DNA of 64,000 nt from Kitasatospora kifunensis (GTDB lineage: Bacteria > Actinomycetota > Actinomycetes > Streptomycetales > Streptomycetaceae): positions 558,001 to 622,000 of the forward strand of contig NZ_JACHJV010000003.1 of NCBI RefSeq assembly GCF_014203855.1, read 5' to 3'. The notes under the pieces are model-generated. The model did no database searches. It was not told the DNA's origin and worked only from the letters and a program-made list of their open reading frames with translations. This document shows positions 15,509-25,452 of the stretch, piece by piece (positions within the stretch are counted from its first letter, which is position 1; each line of letters opens with the position of its first letter). The position numbers were made by a program, and so were the translations under genes.

Positions 15509-18500
15509 TCACGGTCGGCTCGCGGGTGCGATGCCCTGCCCGCGGCCGACCAGGTCGGCCCGGCCGCTCGCGCCCAGGGCGCGGGCCACCCGGGCGATCA
15601 GTACGCTCACGTCCTGCGGGGTCAGCAGCAGGGCCTGGGCGATCTGCCGGTCGCTGTGGCCGGCACCGACCAGCTCCAGCACCCGGTGCTCGGTCATCGA
15701 CAGGCTGGGGACGGGCGGTGGCACCGGGCGGGGGCGCACGCCCAGCCCGGTCAACGCCCGACGCGCCCGGCCGGCCAGCAGGACGCTGCCGCAGGCCTGC
15801 GCGAGGTCCAGCGCCCGGGCGAGGCTCTGCCGGGCGCGATCGGCCTCGCCGCTGCGCGACAGGGCGATCCCCAGGTCGTACTGGGCGCGGGCCAGCTCGA
15901 GGCGGGCCGGGGACCGCTCCAGCGCGGCGACGGCTTCGCGCAGCAGGGCGACCCCTTCGGCCCCGCCCGTCACGACGCCCAGGCAGCGCGACGCCACCCC
16001 GATGGAGCGCTCGGTGCCCCAGCCGTGCGCCAGCTCCAACTCCTCGACGGCGAGCCGCAGTGCGTCCTCGCGCTGCCCCAGCGCATGGTGCGCGAGGGCC
16101 GCCTGCGACCGCCAGGGCGCCAGGGCGAGGTTGGTGACCTGAGCGCACCGCTCCTGCGCGCCGTACTCCAGCAGGATCGCGAGCGCGGCGGCCGGGTTGC
16201 CCCGCTCGGCGTGCACCCGGCTGCGGACGAGGAGCATCGGGCCCTGCCACGCCCAGCCCACCCGGTCGCTGTCGGCGTCCGGGGCCAGCGCCCGCTGCGC
16301 CCCGGCCAGGTCGCCGCGCTCGATCATCGACTCGCCCACCTGGGTCATCATGGCTGTCCGGACCCGCAGTTCCATACCCTCGTCGGTCATGGCCGGGTGC
16401 CCGAAGTCCGAGGTGAGCGCGAGCTGTCGACCCCGGTGGCGGCTGATCGACACCTGCCAGGTCAACGCCGCCGACACCATGAGGAAGGAACCCCAGCGCC
16501 CGGCCACGTCGGCGATCTGGTCGAAGCGCGCCGCCGCGTCGTCGAGCCGGTCCGTGGCCACGAAGGCCAGCGCGGCCAGGCTCAGCAGGATCTGCGACTG
16601 GTCCGTGCCCGCCAGCCCGCCGCGCAGCGCCCGGTCGACGAGGTCGTCGGCGATGGCGGCGCTGCCGTCGCCGCTGAGGGCCGCCACGGACAGCGCGGCG
16701 AGCACCGTGCACTCCCCAGGGGTGTCACCGGCCAGTTTGTGGTCCCGCAGTCGTCGGGCCCGCAACCTGGCCGCGGGGAGCGTGGACAGCTGGTCGTATC
16801 CGATCAGCAGCATCTGGGCCTGCAGGTACCACGACACCTCGCGGGCGAGCCCGCTGCCGTCCTCCGCCTCCCGCAGGTCCTCCACCGCGCGGGCGAGCAC
16901 GTCGACGGCGTCCTCGTGCTGCTGCTCGAGGAACAGCGCGTTGGCGAGCAGGTGAGCCGCCTGGGCCCGGGAGTACGGGTCGGTCAGCGCCTCCGCGGCC
17001 CGCGCCAGGCGGTGCCGGGCCGCACCGACATCGACCTGCAACTCGTCCGCCCCCAACTCCAACAGCAGCGGGCCGCGTTCCTTGACCGACATCGGTTCGT
17101 GCAGGGCCCGGCGCAGATAGGTCACGGTGACCTCCGGCGCCCCCCGGCCGCGGGTTGCCCTCGCCGCCTCCCGCAGGACCTCCACCCGCCAGGCCTCACC
17201 GTTCGGTTCGGCCAGCAGTAGATGGGCCGCCACCTCGGCCTCGGACACCCCCTCGCGCCGGAGCAGTTCGGCCGCCTGGGCATGCCCGTCGGCCAACTCC
17301 ACCGGCCCGACGACGGCTTCGGCGATCGCGGCCCGGACCAGGGGATGCTCGAACCGCGCCGTCTCACCGGGCGCCAGCACACCGATCCGCTGCAATCGGC
17401 GGCCGAGCTCCCGGGCCCTCGCTTCGCCCAACCCCGCCAGCTCGGCCGCGACCTGCCAGCCGGCGCCGTCCCCCAGCACCACCAGGGCACGGACCAGCAG
17501 GCGGACCGGCTCCGGCTCGCCCGCCAGGCGCCTGACGACGGTGCCTGCCAGGATCCGGCCCTGGAACTCCTCCACCACCCGCGCCTGATCGCCGACCGGC
17601 CTGACCCCGGCGTCGGCCAGCGTCCGCAGCAGCTCGCGCAGCAGCAGCGGATTGCCCCGGGTCGCCTCGGCACAGGCGGCGGCGAACCGCGGATCGGCCT
17701 CATCGCCCAGCCGTGTCCGCACCAGCGCGGCCACGCTGTCGGTGGCGAGGGCCGGCAGCTCGACGGGGCAGCAGTGCGGCTGGGCGCCGATCCGCTCCAA
17801 CAGCGACTCGACCTGCGTCCCGGCATCCGGGCGTGTGGCCAGCACCACCAGCAACGGCAGACCGCGCACCCGCCGGGCCAGGTACTCCAACCAACGCACC
17901 GACGGCACGTCCGCCCAGTGCGCGTCATCGACCACCAGCGCGAGCGGCCCGTCGTCGGCGACGTGCACCATCAGCCAGTAGAGGCTGTGCAGGACACCCA
18001 GCGACGCCTCCGGCGACAGCCCCGCTCCCCCATCGGCGCCGTCCACCCGCAAGGCGTACGAGGCCAACTCCGCCGGGCCCGACAACAGGCGCTCCCGCCG
18101 GGCGGGATCAGCCCGAGCCAGCAGCGGTTCGACCAGCTGCCGTAACACCGAGAAGGCGAAGTCCTGCTCCAGCTCGCCACCGTCGGCCCGCACCACCCGC
18201 ATCCCACCGGCCTGTTCGGCGGACACCCAGGCGTTCAGCAGCGAGGTCTTCCCCATCCCCGCACCCGCCCGCACCAGCACCACCGCGCCCTGCCCGGCCC
18301 GCGCCTCAGCGGCCGCGAGCTCCACCACTGCGAGCTGCTCGCTCCGGTCGAGCAACGCGGTCCCCTCCCGGCCCCGGTCGACCGGCGGCTCCACCGGCCG
18401 CCCGCGGCGTCCGGCCGCCACCAGGGCGGCGGCGCCGGTCCCCGCCAGACCCAGCGCCGACACCAGCTGCTCCACCGTGCGGCGCTGCGGGCGCCCGCGT

Positions 18501-18670
18501 CGGCCCCGCTCCAGGTCCCTGACCGACCGGGCGGACAGGCCCGCCGCCTCGGCGAGCTCCTCCTGGGTCAGCCCGGCCACCCGGCGGCACTCCCGCAGGA
18601 GCTCACCGAACCCCCTCAACGGTCCACCGGCCGCATTCGCCCGGCGCGAACTCCGTTGTCCGACCAACAC
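15509..18670 (-). CDS. Large ATP-binding LuxR-family regulator with N-terminal XRE-type HTH
   Basis: A 1053-aa STAND-type regulator. Order: XRE-like HTH (about 20-75, LTQEELAEAAGLSARSVRDL), AAA domain with Walker A RAGAGMGKTS (134-143) and Walker B LALVVDDAHWAD (243-253), a long helical TPR-like region, and a C-terminal LuxR HTH (LSMTEHRVLELVGAGHSDRQ onward). The start is taken as GTG 18670, preceded by GGGGAGGG very close to it; TTG at 18667 is possible. LAL/MalT-like regulators usually have only the LuxR HTH, so a second DNA-binding domain at the N terminus is unusual. It points towards the cellulase gene and away from the repeat protein at 18933; targets are unknown. Confidence 0.88.
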   Translation of the reverse strand: MLVGQRSSRRANAAGGPLRGFGELLRECRRVAGLTQEELAEAAGLSARSVRDLERGRRGRPQRRTVEQLVSALGLAGTGAAALVAAGRRGRPVEPPVDRGREGTALLDRSEQLAVVELAAAEARAGQGAVVLVRAGAGMGKTSLLNAWVSAEQAGGMRVVRADGGELEQDFAFSVLRQLVEPLLARADPARRERLLSGPAELASYALRVDGADGGAGLSPEASLGVLHSLYWLMVHVADDGPLALVVDDAHWADVPSVRWLEYLARRVRGLPLLVVLATRPDAGTQVESLLERIGAQPHCCPVELPALATDSVAALVRTRLGDEADPRFAAACAEATRGNPLLLRELLRTLADAGVRPVGDQARVVEEFQGRILAGTVVRRLAGEPEPVRLLVRALVVLGDGAGWQVAAELAGLGEARARELGRRLQRIGVLAPGETARFEHPLVRAAIAEAVVGPVELADGHAQAAELLRREGVSEAEVAAHLLLAEPNGEAWRVEVLREAARATRGRGAPEVTVTYLRRALHEPMSVKERGPLLLELGADELQVDVGAARHRLARAAEALTDPYSRAQAAHLLANALFLEQQHEDAVDVLARAVEDLREAEDGSGLAREVSWYLQAQMLLIGYDQLSTLPAARLRARRLRDHKLAGDTPGECTVLAALSVAALSGDGSAAIADDLVDRALRGGLAGTDQSQILLSLAALAFVATDRLDDAAARFDQIADVAGRWGSFLMVSAALTWQVSISRHRGRQLALTSDFGHPAMTDEGMELRVRTAMMTQVGESMIERGDLAGAQRALAPDADSDRVGWAWQGPMLLVRSRVHAERGNPAAALAILLEYGAQERCAQVTNLALAPWRSQAALAHHALGQREDALRLAVEELELAHGWGTERSIGVASRCLGVVTGGAEGVALLREAVAALERSPARLELARAQYDLGIALSRSGEADRARQSLARALDLAQACGSVLLAGRARRALTGLGVRPRPVPPPVPSLSMTEHRVLELVGAGHSDRQIAQALLLTPQDVSVLIARVARALGASGRADLVGRGQGIAPASRP

Positions 18671-18932
18671 ACCCTCCCCTGGTGTCCTGACGTCACAACA
18701 AGTCCCGCACCCTACCGTTCAGTAGAACGCCGGGCGACCCCACCGGCGACCTCCGCGCCGGACGTGGGTCCTTCCGGTGGGACGTGAGTTCTTCCGGTCC
18801 TTCGTCCTGCTGTTCTTCCTGGTGCACGAACCAGCTCGATGGTCTGCTCTTGTACCAGCCGAGCCGGCGGGCCAGCAGCTCCACGCCCGTCGGCGCGGTC
18901 CGTGAGCCCAACACACACGAGGAGTCAGTAAG

Positions 18933-19613
18933 TTGCGAAACATCGCGCTCAGGCTGTCCACGACCACCGGCGCCGCCTTCGCGGCGCTCGGCCTCTCGGT
19001 GGCCGGCCTCGCCGTCCTGCCGCCGGCCCCGGCCTTCGCGGACACCGCCACCCACACCACCGGAACACCCGTGTACAGCCTGGGCCAAGCGATAGCCGAA
19101 CTGCGGTCCCAGCACCCCCAGCGCCTGAGCCATGACCTCCAACCCGCCGACTCCACCAACGGGTTCGTCTGCTCCACGCGTGACACGACCATCCGCTCGG
19201 TGGAGAACGGAGACTACGTGACGGCCGAGATCGGCTTCTCCGGCACCCAGTACGGCATACTCACCGCCAGCGACTCCTCGTCCTCCCCCGGCGTCTGGGA
19301 GCACTACAACCTCTGCCTCAACACCACCACCAACACCTACGCCATCCGCTCAGTGGCCAACGGAGACTACGTGACGGCCCAACTCGGCTTCTCCGGCACC
19401 GAGTACGCCGCGCTCACCGCCACCGACTCCGCCGCCAACCCCGGCCTCTGGGAGCAGTTCACCTTCGCGCCGACCGGAAACGGCTACTCCATCCGCTCGG
19501 TGGCCAACGGGAACTACGTGACCGCCCAGATGGGCTTCTCCGGCGTCGAGTACGGCATGCTCACCGCCACCGACACCGCCGCCGAACCTGGCGACTGGGA
19601 ACAGTTCCAGTAG
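18933..19613 (+). CDS. Secreted three-repeat beta-trefoil (fascin-like) protein
   Basis: A 226-aa protein starting at TTG 18933, supported by GAGGAG 8 nt upstream. It has a signal peptide to about residue 37 and a short helical segment. Three repeats follow, of about 40 residues at a spacing of about 50 (87-126, 137-177, 187-226). Each follows the plan IRSVxNGxYVTAxxGFSG, then a YxxLTAxD segment and a WEQF end. The plan and threefold repeat suit a fascin/ricin-like beta-trefoil, probably a carbohydrate- or surface-binding protein. It is flanked by two giant LuxR regulators, one divergent from it (18670) and one downstream (20191). A hairpin terminator follows at 19656. Confidence 0.8.
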   Translation: MRNIALRLSTTTGAAFAALGLSVAGLAVLPPAPAFADTATHTTGTPVYSLGQAIAELRSQHPQRLSHDLQPADSTNGFVCSTRDTTIRSVENGDYVTAEIGFSGTQYGILTASDSSSSPGVWEHYNLCLNTTTNTYAIRSVANGDYVTAQLGFSGTEYAALTATDSAANPGLWEQFTFAPTGNGYSIRSVANGNYVTAQMGFSGVEYGMLTATDTAAEPGDWEQFQ

Positions 19614-19655
19614 CCGGACCGCCAGGCAGGGGCCGGTGTCGAACCGACGGTCCGC

Positions 19656-19679
19656 CGCGCCGGGAATCCACCCGGCGCG
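19656..19679 (+). terminator. Hairpin terminator
   Basis: CGCGCCGGG (19656-19664) pairs with CCCGGCGCG (19671-19679) around a 6-nt loop, 43 nt after the stop of the repeat protein. A second, 14-bp hairpin with one G-U pair lies at 19795-19830. Confidence 0.7.
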
Positions 19680-19896
19680 CCACCGAACTGCTCGACGGCA
19701 CCACCCCGTACACCCTCAGGACCGCACCCGAGGAGGTGGCGCACGGCTCAGGGGGCATCGGCCCCCACCTGCGCCCTGTACGCGACGCGGTTCCCCGGGT
19801 GTGCTGGATGGCGGCGTCCAGCGCACCCGGGACGCCGACCGCGTGTTCACGCCTACGGGGATGGTCCCCCAGAACACTCGGAAGCAGTGGAGCACA

Positions 19897-20130
19897 CTAC
19901 AAGGCCCCTGCCATCACTCGAATAAGTGATGGTGAGCCAGGCGTCTTCCACTCGCGGTCGATCGGAGCGAACAGGTCGACGTCGTCGCTGAGCCGGTCCA
20001 CGATGCGATGCGCCTGAACGGCGCAGCCGCCCGCGAAGGGGTACCCGTAATCCTCGGCGAGGGCGCCCAACCCGATCCTGTCAAGACACTCCCGTGCATC
20101 TCGACAGGAACGGCGGTGACCTGCCGTCAA
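19897..20130 (-). pseudogene. AbiEii-like nucleotidyltransferase, N-terminal fragment
   Basis: The frame contains DRIGLGALAEDYGYPFAGGC, AVQAHRIVDRLSDDVDLFAP and IDREW, then loses similarity. The pattern AGGxAVxAHxxxxRxSDDVDLF is the GG/S...DxD active-site start of AbiEii/AbiGii-type nucleotidyltransferases. Only about 50 family residues remain; the body of the protein is absent. The opening codon is TTG with no clear ribosome binding site. Probably a dead remnant of a toxin-like gene. Confidence 0.6.
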
Positions 20131-20190
20131 GCATGCGGGTGCCGTGGACGGCTGGTGATTCTGTCATCCGGTGCGACTAATGTGCCGGTC

Positions 20191-22992
20191 ATGTCGGATG
20201 GAATACGGGACGGCGGATCTCTTCTCGAGGGTTCGCTGGCATGGGGGATAGCCGCCGGGGGGCGTCAGCTGTTCGGGCGGGCGGGGGAGATCGAGGCGTT
20301 GCTGGGGGTGCTGGGTGGCCTGAAGACAGCCGGCGGACGGGCGATCGCACTGGTCGGGGAGCCGGGCATCGGCAAGAGCGCGCTGATGTTCACGGCCGTC
20401 GCGCACGCCAGGGCCGCAGGAGTCCGGGTGGACGCGGCGCAGGGGCAGTACGCGATCACACCCACGTTCCCGGGCCTGCGGTCGCTGCTGGACGAGCCCT
20501 GCGACGTGCGCGAGCAGGTGGCGCGGGGCGGCGCCGCAGTGGTGGCCGTGGACGACCTGCACCACCTTGCGGCCGATCAGATCCCGGGCCTGGAGCGGGT
20601 GCTCCAGGCGACCGCCACCGGTCCGCTGCTCTGTCTGCTGGCCTATCGGCAGCGCCAGCTCTCGCCCGCGCTCGCCGCCGTGCTGTCCCGCGCGATATCC
20701 GCCGGCCTGCTCGAGGTGTGGCAGCTCGGGCCGCTCTCCCGGGCAGCGACCCGGGAGTTGCTCGGCGAGCGCCCCGACCTCGAGAAGCTCCACTGCGAGG
20801 GCCAGGGCAATCCGCAGTACCTCAAGATCATGGCCTCCGACGACCAGGCGATCGCCGCGGCCGGCACGGCGATCCTCGGTGAGCTGGCCGGCCTCGATAA
20901 CACCGCGCTCACCGTGCTTCACGCCGCGGCGGTGTTCGATCACTCATTCCACCCGGAGCTGCTCGCCGCCGCTCTGGGACTGGAGTTGACCGAGACCATG
21001 CGGGCTCTGGACCTGCTCACCGGCCTCGACCTGGTACGGCCGGCTAACGCCGGAGCGAAGATGATCCTGCGCCACCCGGCGGTGGGTGCGGTCGTGTACC
21101 AGCAGATCGAACCCAGCCGACGGCGGGACCTGCACCGCCGCTCGGCGGCGGCGCTCGCCAAGCTTGCGGTGCCGATTGCCCGGCGGGCCCACCATGTGGC
21201 GCGGTCCCTCGACCCGAACGAACCGGAGCACCTCACCACCCTGATCGCCGCCTCGCGAGACGCGCTGCACGCTTCCCCGGCGGTGTCGGCCGGGTATCTC
21301 GAGGTCATACTGCCGCTGCTCCGGGAGGGTGGGGAGCACTGGCACGAAGCGCGGGTGCTGCTCGCACAGACCCGGCTGCTGACCGGCGACGCCGCCGAGA
21401 GCCGGGCGTTGCTCGACACACTGCGCCGACCTGCGGCCGGCCAACCGCCACACAGGAACCACGACCTGACCGCACTTGCCGACGCGAGCCGGGTCGAACG
21501 GCAGCTCGGCCGCTACAACGAGGCCGGTGCCGTGGCCCGTGCCGGGCTCGCGGCCCTGGCCGACCGCGACTGCGCCGCGGCGGCCGCCCTGCACTCCGAA
21601 CTCGCCGACTGCGCCTACGACCTGCAGGACTACGAGAGCTGTCGGCAACACGCCGAGACGGCCGCCGCGATCGCGCGCCGGAACCACGACCGGGTCAATG
21701 AAGCCAAGTCCCTGGCCCAGGTGTCGCTCGCCCATCTGTTCACCGGGGAACTGGCTGCGGCCGACCGCACGGCGGACAGCGCGGTCGAACTCGTCGACGC
21801 CGTCTGCGACGCCACCCTCCTGACCAATCTGGAGGCGCTGTACCAAGTGGGCATGGCCGAAGGGATCCTCGGACGCCTGGCTGCCGCCGAGCGTCACCTC
21901 ACCCGGGGCGCGGCGCTGTCCCGGCGCACCGGGCAGACGTACATCCAGCCCGCGCTGCTGATGGCGCTGGCCAACACCCAGCTGCGCGGCGGGGACCTGC
22001 GCCGCACGCTGGCCACGCTCGACGAGGCCGACCGGCACACCGAGCTCGACGGCAACCCGGCGATCCAGGCAGTGCTGGCGACGATCCGCTCCGAGGCCCT
22101 GCTGTGGCGGGGCGGTTCCGCCGAGTGGCGCGGGGCGCTCGCGTCGGCTGATCGCGCGGCGGCGCTCGCCGACGGTCAGTCCACCGCCTGGGCCGTCAAC
22201 GTCCGCTGCTCCCATGCCGAACTCGTGCTGATCACCGGGGATCCGGCCCGGGCGGGCCGACTGCTGCTGGACGCCGCGGGCGGCGTCGACCTGCCCCGGA
22301 TCACCACCTGGCGGCAACCACGCTGCTACGAGACCCTGGCGCGGGCCGCGATCGCCGAGGGGGACCGGACGATGGCCGAGCACTGGGCGCACCTCGCCGA
22401 GACCCGGGTTGACGAGCTGCCCTCCGCCAACCGACGCGGGTACGCCAGGCGCACACGGATGTGGGCCCACCGCATGCGCGGGGACCTCGAGCAGGCTCGG
22501 CTCAGCGGGCTGGCGGCGGTCGTGGACTTCACCGTCGGCGGTGAGCGCATCGAGGTGGGCCGCACGCTGGTCGCGGTGGCCGCGCTCGCGCTGGACACCC
22601 TGCGGACCGAGCAGGTGGACGGGTGGCTGGACCAGGCTGCGGCGCTGGCCCAGCAGTGCGGCTCGGCCCGGCTGGCCGACGAAGTCTCCCACCAGCGCGC
22701 CCGGTTGTTCACCGCGCTGGCTGCTCCCGCCGCTCCCGCCGCTCCCTCTGCTACCGTCGCGTCCGATGCCCAGGGCGGTGCGGACCCGGCCGTGCTGGCC
22801 CTGCTCACCGGACGGGAACGGGAGATCGCCCGCCTCGCCAGCACCGGCCTGACCAGCGGAGAGATCGCCAGCACGCTGTTCCTCAGCGTGCGCACGGTCG
22901 ACAGCCACCTCGGCCGGATCTACCGCAAACTCGGCGTCTCCAACCGGGCGAGCCTCACCCGCCTGCTGAGTGAGGCACCTGGCGCGGCGTGA
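20191..22992 (+). CDS. Large ATP-binding LuxR-family regulator
   Basis: A 934-aa LAL/STAND-type regulator. Residues 27-40 (LFGRAGEIEALLGV) open an AAA domain with Walker A GEPGIGKS (56-63) and Walker B VVAVDDLHH (117-125). A long TPR-like helical region follows, then a C-terminal LuxR HTH (LLTGREREIARLASTGLTSG to LGVSNRASLTRLL, about 872-930). The ATG at 20191 precedes the AAA domain closely; the frame is open from 20008 but that part has no family character. No upstream hairpin or partner gene is tightly linked. It may respond to a small molecule through the TPR region; targets are unknown. Confidence 0.87.
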   Translation: MSDGIRDGGSLLEGSLAWGIAAGGRQLFGRAGEIEALLGVLGGLKTAGGRAIALVGEPGIGKSALMFTAVAHARAAGVRVDAAQGQYAITPTFPGLRSLLDEPCDVREQVARGGAAVVAVDDLHHLAADQIPGLERVLQATATGPLLCLLAYRQRQLSPALAAVLSRAISAGLLEVWQLGPLSRAATRELLGERPDLEKLHCEGQGNPQYLKIMASDDQAIAAAGTAILGELAGLDNTALTVLHAAAVFDHSFHPELLAAALGLELTETMRALDLLTGLDLVRPANAGAKMILRHPAVGAVVYQQIEPSRRRDLHRRSAAALAKLAVPIARRAHHVARSLDPNEPEHLTTLIAASRDALHASPAVSAGYLEVILPLLREGGEHWHEARVLLAQTRLLTGDAAESRALLDTLRRPAAGQPPHRNHDLTALADASRVERQLGRYNEAGAVARAGLAALADRDCAAAAALHSELADCAYDLQDYESCRQHAETAAAIARRNHDRVNEAKSLAQVSLAHLFTGELAAADRTADSAVELVDAVCDATLLTNLEALYQVGMAEGILGRLAAAERHLTRGAALSRRTGQTYIQPALLMALANTQLRGGDLRRTLATLDEADRHTELDGNPAIQAVLATIRSEALLWRGGSAEWRGALASADRAAALADGQSTAWAVNVRCSHAELVLITGDPARAGRLLLDAAGGVDLPRITTWRQPRCYETLARAAIAEGDRTMAEHWAHLAETRVDELPSANRRGYARRTRMWAHRMRGDLEQARLSGLAAVVDFTVGGERIEVGRTLVAVAALALDTLRTEQVDGWLDQAAALAQQCGSARLADEVSHQRARLFTALAAPAAPAAPSATVASDAQGGADPAVLALLTGREREIARLASTGLTSGEIASTLFLSVRTVDSHLGRIYRKLGVSNRASLTRLLSEAPGAA

Positions 22993-23134
22993 GGGAATCG
23001 TCGCTCAACGGCCGCTTCGCCCGCTGCCTCCCCGCCTCGGCCCCGGGCTGTCCGCCACCGTGTGGACGTCTACTCCCACGCCCGCTCCGTCGCCCAGGAC
23101 CGCTCCGTAGCTCGGCTGGCGTCCCGACACCAGG

Positions 23135-24943
23135 TCAGGAGCTGCTCTGCCAGGTGCTCAGCGAGAGCCTGGCCTCGCCGGTCTGTACGTCGGCGGTCTC
23201 GATGGTCGCGATCGCGATGCTGTTGGTGGTGCGGTCGCGTATGCAGAGCAGTCGGCCGCCGTTCACCTGAGCGAAGCCGACGTTGGCTTCGGGCTGGGTG
23301 TCGATCGCGGCGTTGCACTGAGCCGGGGTGGACGACGGGTCGGTCAGCACGGCGAAGTCGGAGCGGTCGAGGCCGGCCGCGCTGAAGGAGTCGGCCGAGG
23401 CGCTACCGGTGGGGCTCTGGTGCGTCAGGGCGAGCGCCCACTTGGGGATGGTGACAGCAGGGGCCGTCTTACCGCCGACCAGGTCGACCTGGTATGCCTC
23501 GGTGGCGTAATCGCTCGCCGGGATATTCAGTTCGACCTTGCTCACCAGCGGGGTGTAGCTCCCCGCAGCGGCGGGCGCCGAGCCACCGCCGACCGAGCCG
23601 GGCGCACCGGGCGCACCACTGGCCGACGAGGCGCCGACGCTCGCGCTGGTGGACGCGGTTACGGGAGCCGTCGCGGGCGCGACCGGGGACTTCGCGGCGG
23701 CCGGCGCCTGGGCGGCGGTGCTGCCGCTGGTGGTCGGCTTGTCGTTCCGGGGCAGCAGCACCCCGGCCAGCGTGCCGCCGAGCGCCACCACCACCGCGAT
23801 GGTCAGCAGGGTCTTCCAGGAGACGCCTTTCGCCTTGGCCCGCGGCGGCGCGAGGGGCGGCACGACCTCGACAGGCGGAACGGTCCGCTCCGGATATCGC
23901 GCGTGCGTAGTGGGCATCTCGCTGGGCGGTGGCGGGGGAACGGCTGCTGACGTCGGCCCAGGGGTGCTGAGCGAGGGTGCCGTTGCCAGCACGGTGGGGA
24001 CCGGCAACGTCCTGGGCAGGTCGGAGCGCCGGGTGATCTCGGTGGTCACCGGCGCGGGGAGCCAGTCGTCGGCGAACCGCAGTTGCCCGCCGACCTCGGG
24101 GTGGTTGCGGGCGATCTCGATGATCTCGGCCGGCCCTGGCCGGTCCTCGGGCGACTTGGCCAGGCAGCGCAGCACCAGCTCGCGCAGGTCGGTGGGCACC
24201 GCGTCCAGCTCCGGCGGCTCGTGCACCACCCGGTAGAGCACCGCGGTCTCCGGCCCCTCGCCGAACGGCTGCACGCCGCTCGCCACATAGGCGACCAGCG
24301 CGCCCAGCGCGAAGACGTCGGTGGCGGGGGTGACCGCCGCGCCCTGGGCCTGCTCGGGCGCCATGAAGGCGGGCGAGCCGATCCGGAAGCCGGTGCCGGT
24401 CAGCGCGGTGGCGTCGGCGGCCCGGGCTATGCCGAAGTCGATCACCCGCGGGCCGTCGGCGGCGACCAGCACATTGGCGGGCTTCAGGTCGCGGTGCACC
24501 ACGTTAACGCTGTGGATCGCCTGCAGTGCCTCGGCGATGCCGCCGAGCAGCAGCAGCACGGTGCGCACCGGCAACACGCCGTGCTCGCGCACCACTTGCT
24601 GCAGCGAGGGCCCCGGCACGTACGCGGTGACCAGCCAGGGCGAGTCGGCCTGAATGCCGGCGTCGATCACCTGGGCGGTGTACAGGCCGTGGATCCGCTG
24701 GGCGTTGGCCACCTCCTGGGCGAACCGGCGGCGGAACTCGGGGTCCTCGGCGAACTCGGGGCGCACCACCTTGAGGGCCACCGGGCGTCCGCCGGGGGTG
24801 TAGGAGAGGTAGACCCGGCCCATGCCGCCGGCCCCGAGCCGCGCATACAGCCGATAACCGGCCACTTCGCTCGGGTCGTCCGCCTGGAGGGGCTGGAAGG
24901 CGGGTGCCGGCGATGCGGCATGGTGTAGATCATCTGCAGGCAT
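23135..24943 (-). CDS. Membrane-anchored Ser/Thr protein kinase (PknB/Hanks type)
   Basis: The protein has 602 aa. The cytoplasmic kinase domain (about 29-285) is intact: Gly-rich loop GAGGMG (38-43), catalytic Lys in VALKVV, HRDLKPAN (150-157), DFG (169-171) and APEQ (195-198). A Pro-rich linker leads to one transmembrane helix (TLLTIAVVVALGGTLAGVLL, about 378-397) and an Ala/Ser/Pro-rich stalk. The extracellular domain of about 150 residues (from KVELNIPASDYATEAYQVDL to the end) contains two Cys that could form a disulfide. It is not a PASTA domain. It faces the LuxR gene convergently. The ATG at 24943 has only a weak ribosome binding site. Confidence 0.92.
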   Translation of the reverse strand: MPADDLHHAASPAPAFQPLQADDPSEVAGYRLYARLGAGGMGRVYLSYTPGGRPVALKVVRPEFAEDPEFRRRFAQEVANAQRIHGLYTAQVIDAGIQADSPWLVTAYVPGPSLQQVVREHGVLPVRTVLLLLGGIAEALQAIHSVNVVHRDLKPANVLVAADGPRVIDFGIARAADATALTGTGFRIGSPAFMAPEQAQGAAVTPATDVFALGALVAYVASGVQPFGEGPETAVLYRVVHEPPELDAVPTDLRELVLRCLAKSPEDRPGPAEIIEIARNHPEVGGQLRFADDWLPAPVTTEITRRSDLPRTLPVPTVLATAPSLSTPGPTSAAVPPPPPSEMPTTHARYPERTVPPVEVVPPLAPPRAKAKGVSWKTLLTIAVVVALGGTLAGVLLPRNDKPTTSGSTAAQAPAAAKSPVAPATAPVTASTSASVGASSASGAPGAPGSVGGGSAPAAAGSYTPLVSKVELNIPASDYATEAYQVDLVGGKTAPAVTIPKWALALTHQSPTGSASADSFSAAGLDRSDFAVLTDPSSTPAQCNAAIDTQPEANVGFAQVNGGRLLCIRDRTTNSIAIATIETADVQTGEARLSLSTWQSSS

Positions 24944-25159
24944 GGGCAGGGATTAGCCTTACTGTGTGTCAAATATTGAGATTCAGACGGACCTTGAACT
25001 CAGCTGGAATGCCCTGTCGGGCAGGCGACAGCCGCGTTCCACCAGTCCGGCCGTCCGCCTCACTCGTGCCGCCTGGCTTGGCCATCGCATCGTCACCACC
25101 TCCCAGCCTCTACTCCTGTCGTCCTGGGCAAGCTTCCCCGGCGACGAGGCCCACGGGCA

Positions 25160-25345
25160 TCGGTAGAACTACGCGTTCCGGCTACGCAAGTCACCGGGTT
25201 CCGCCGCCTTCGGCGGCTCCGACAGGTCGCGGCAGCGGTCCGGGCGATCTACCGGGACCGGCGGGAAGTACCGTTGACGGTGCAGGTGCGTGACCGGCTG
25301 GGTGAGTACTGGTGGTGGGCGCGCAGGCAGGCTTTCCCGAGGTGA
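25160..25345 (+). pseudogene. Unrecognised C-terminal gene fragment
   Basis: One frame with coding-like codon use reads QVAAAVRAIYRDRREVPLTV then QVRDRLGEYWWWARRQAFPR before TGA at 25343-25345. There is no start codon of good quality and similarity to any family is not recognised. It lies between the kinase and lectin genes, in a region otherwise without genes (24944-25452). Confidence 0.3.
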
Positions 25346-25452
25346 ACGGTGCTACGGATGACCTCGTTTGAGGCGCTGTTCGGATACGGCCGTACCCCGA
25401 CCCGGGCGGGTGCCGGGTCGGGGTACGTCGGGTCAGCGTGCGGGGGCGACTG

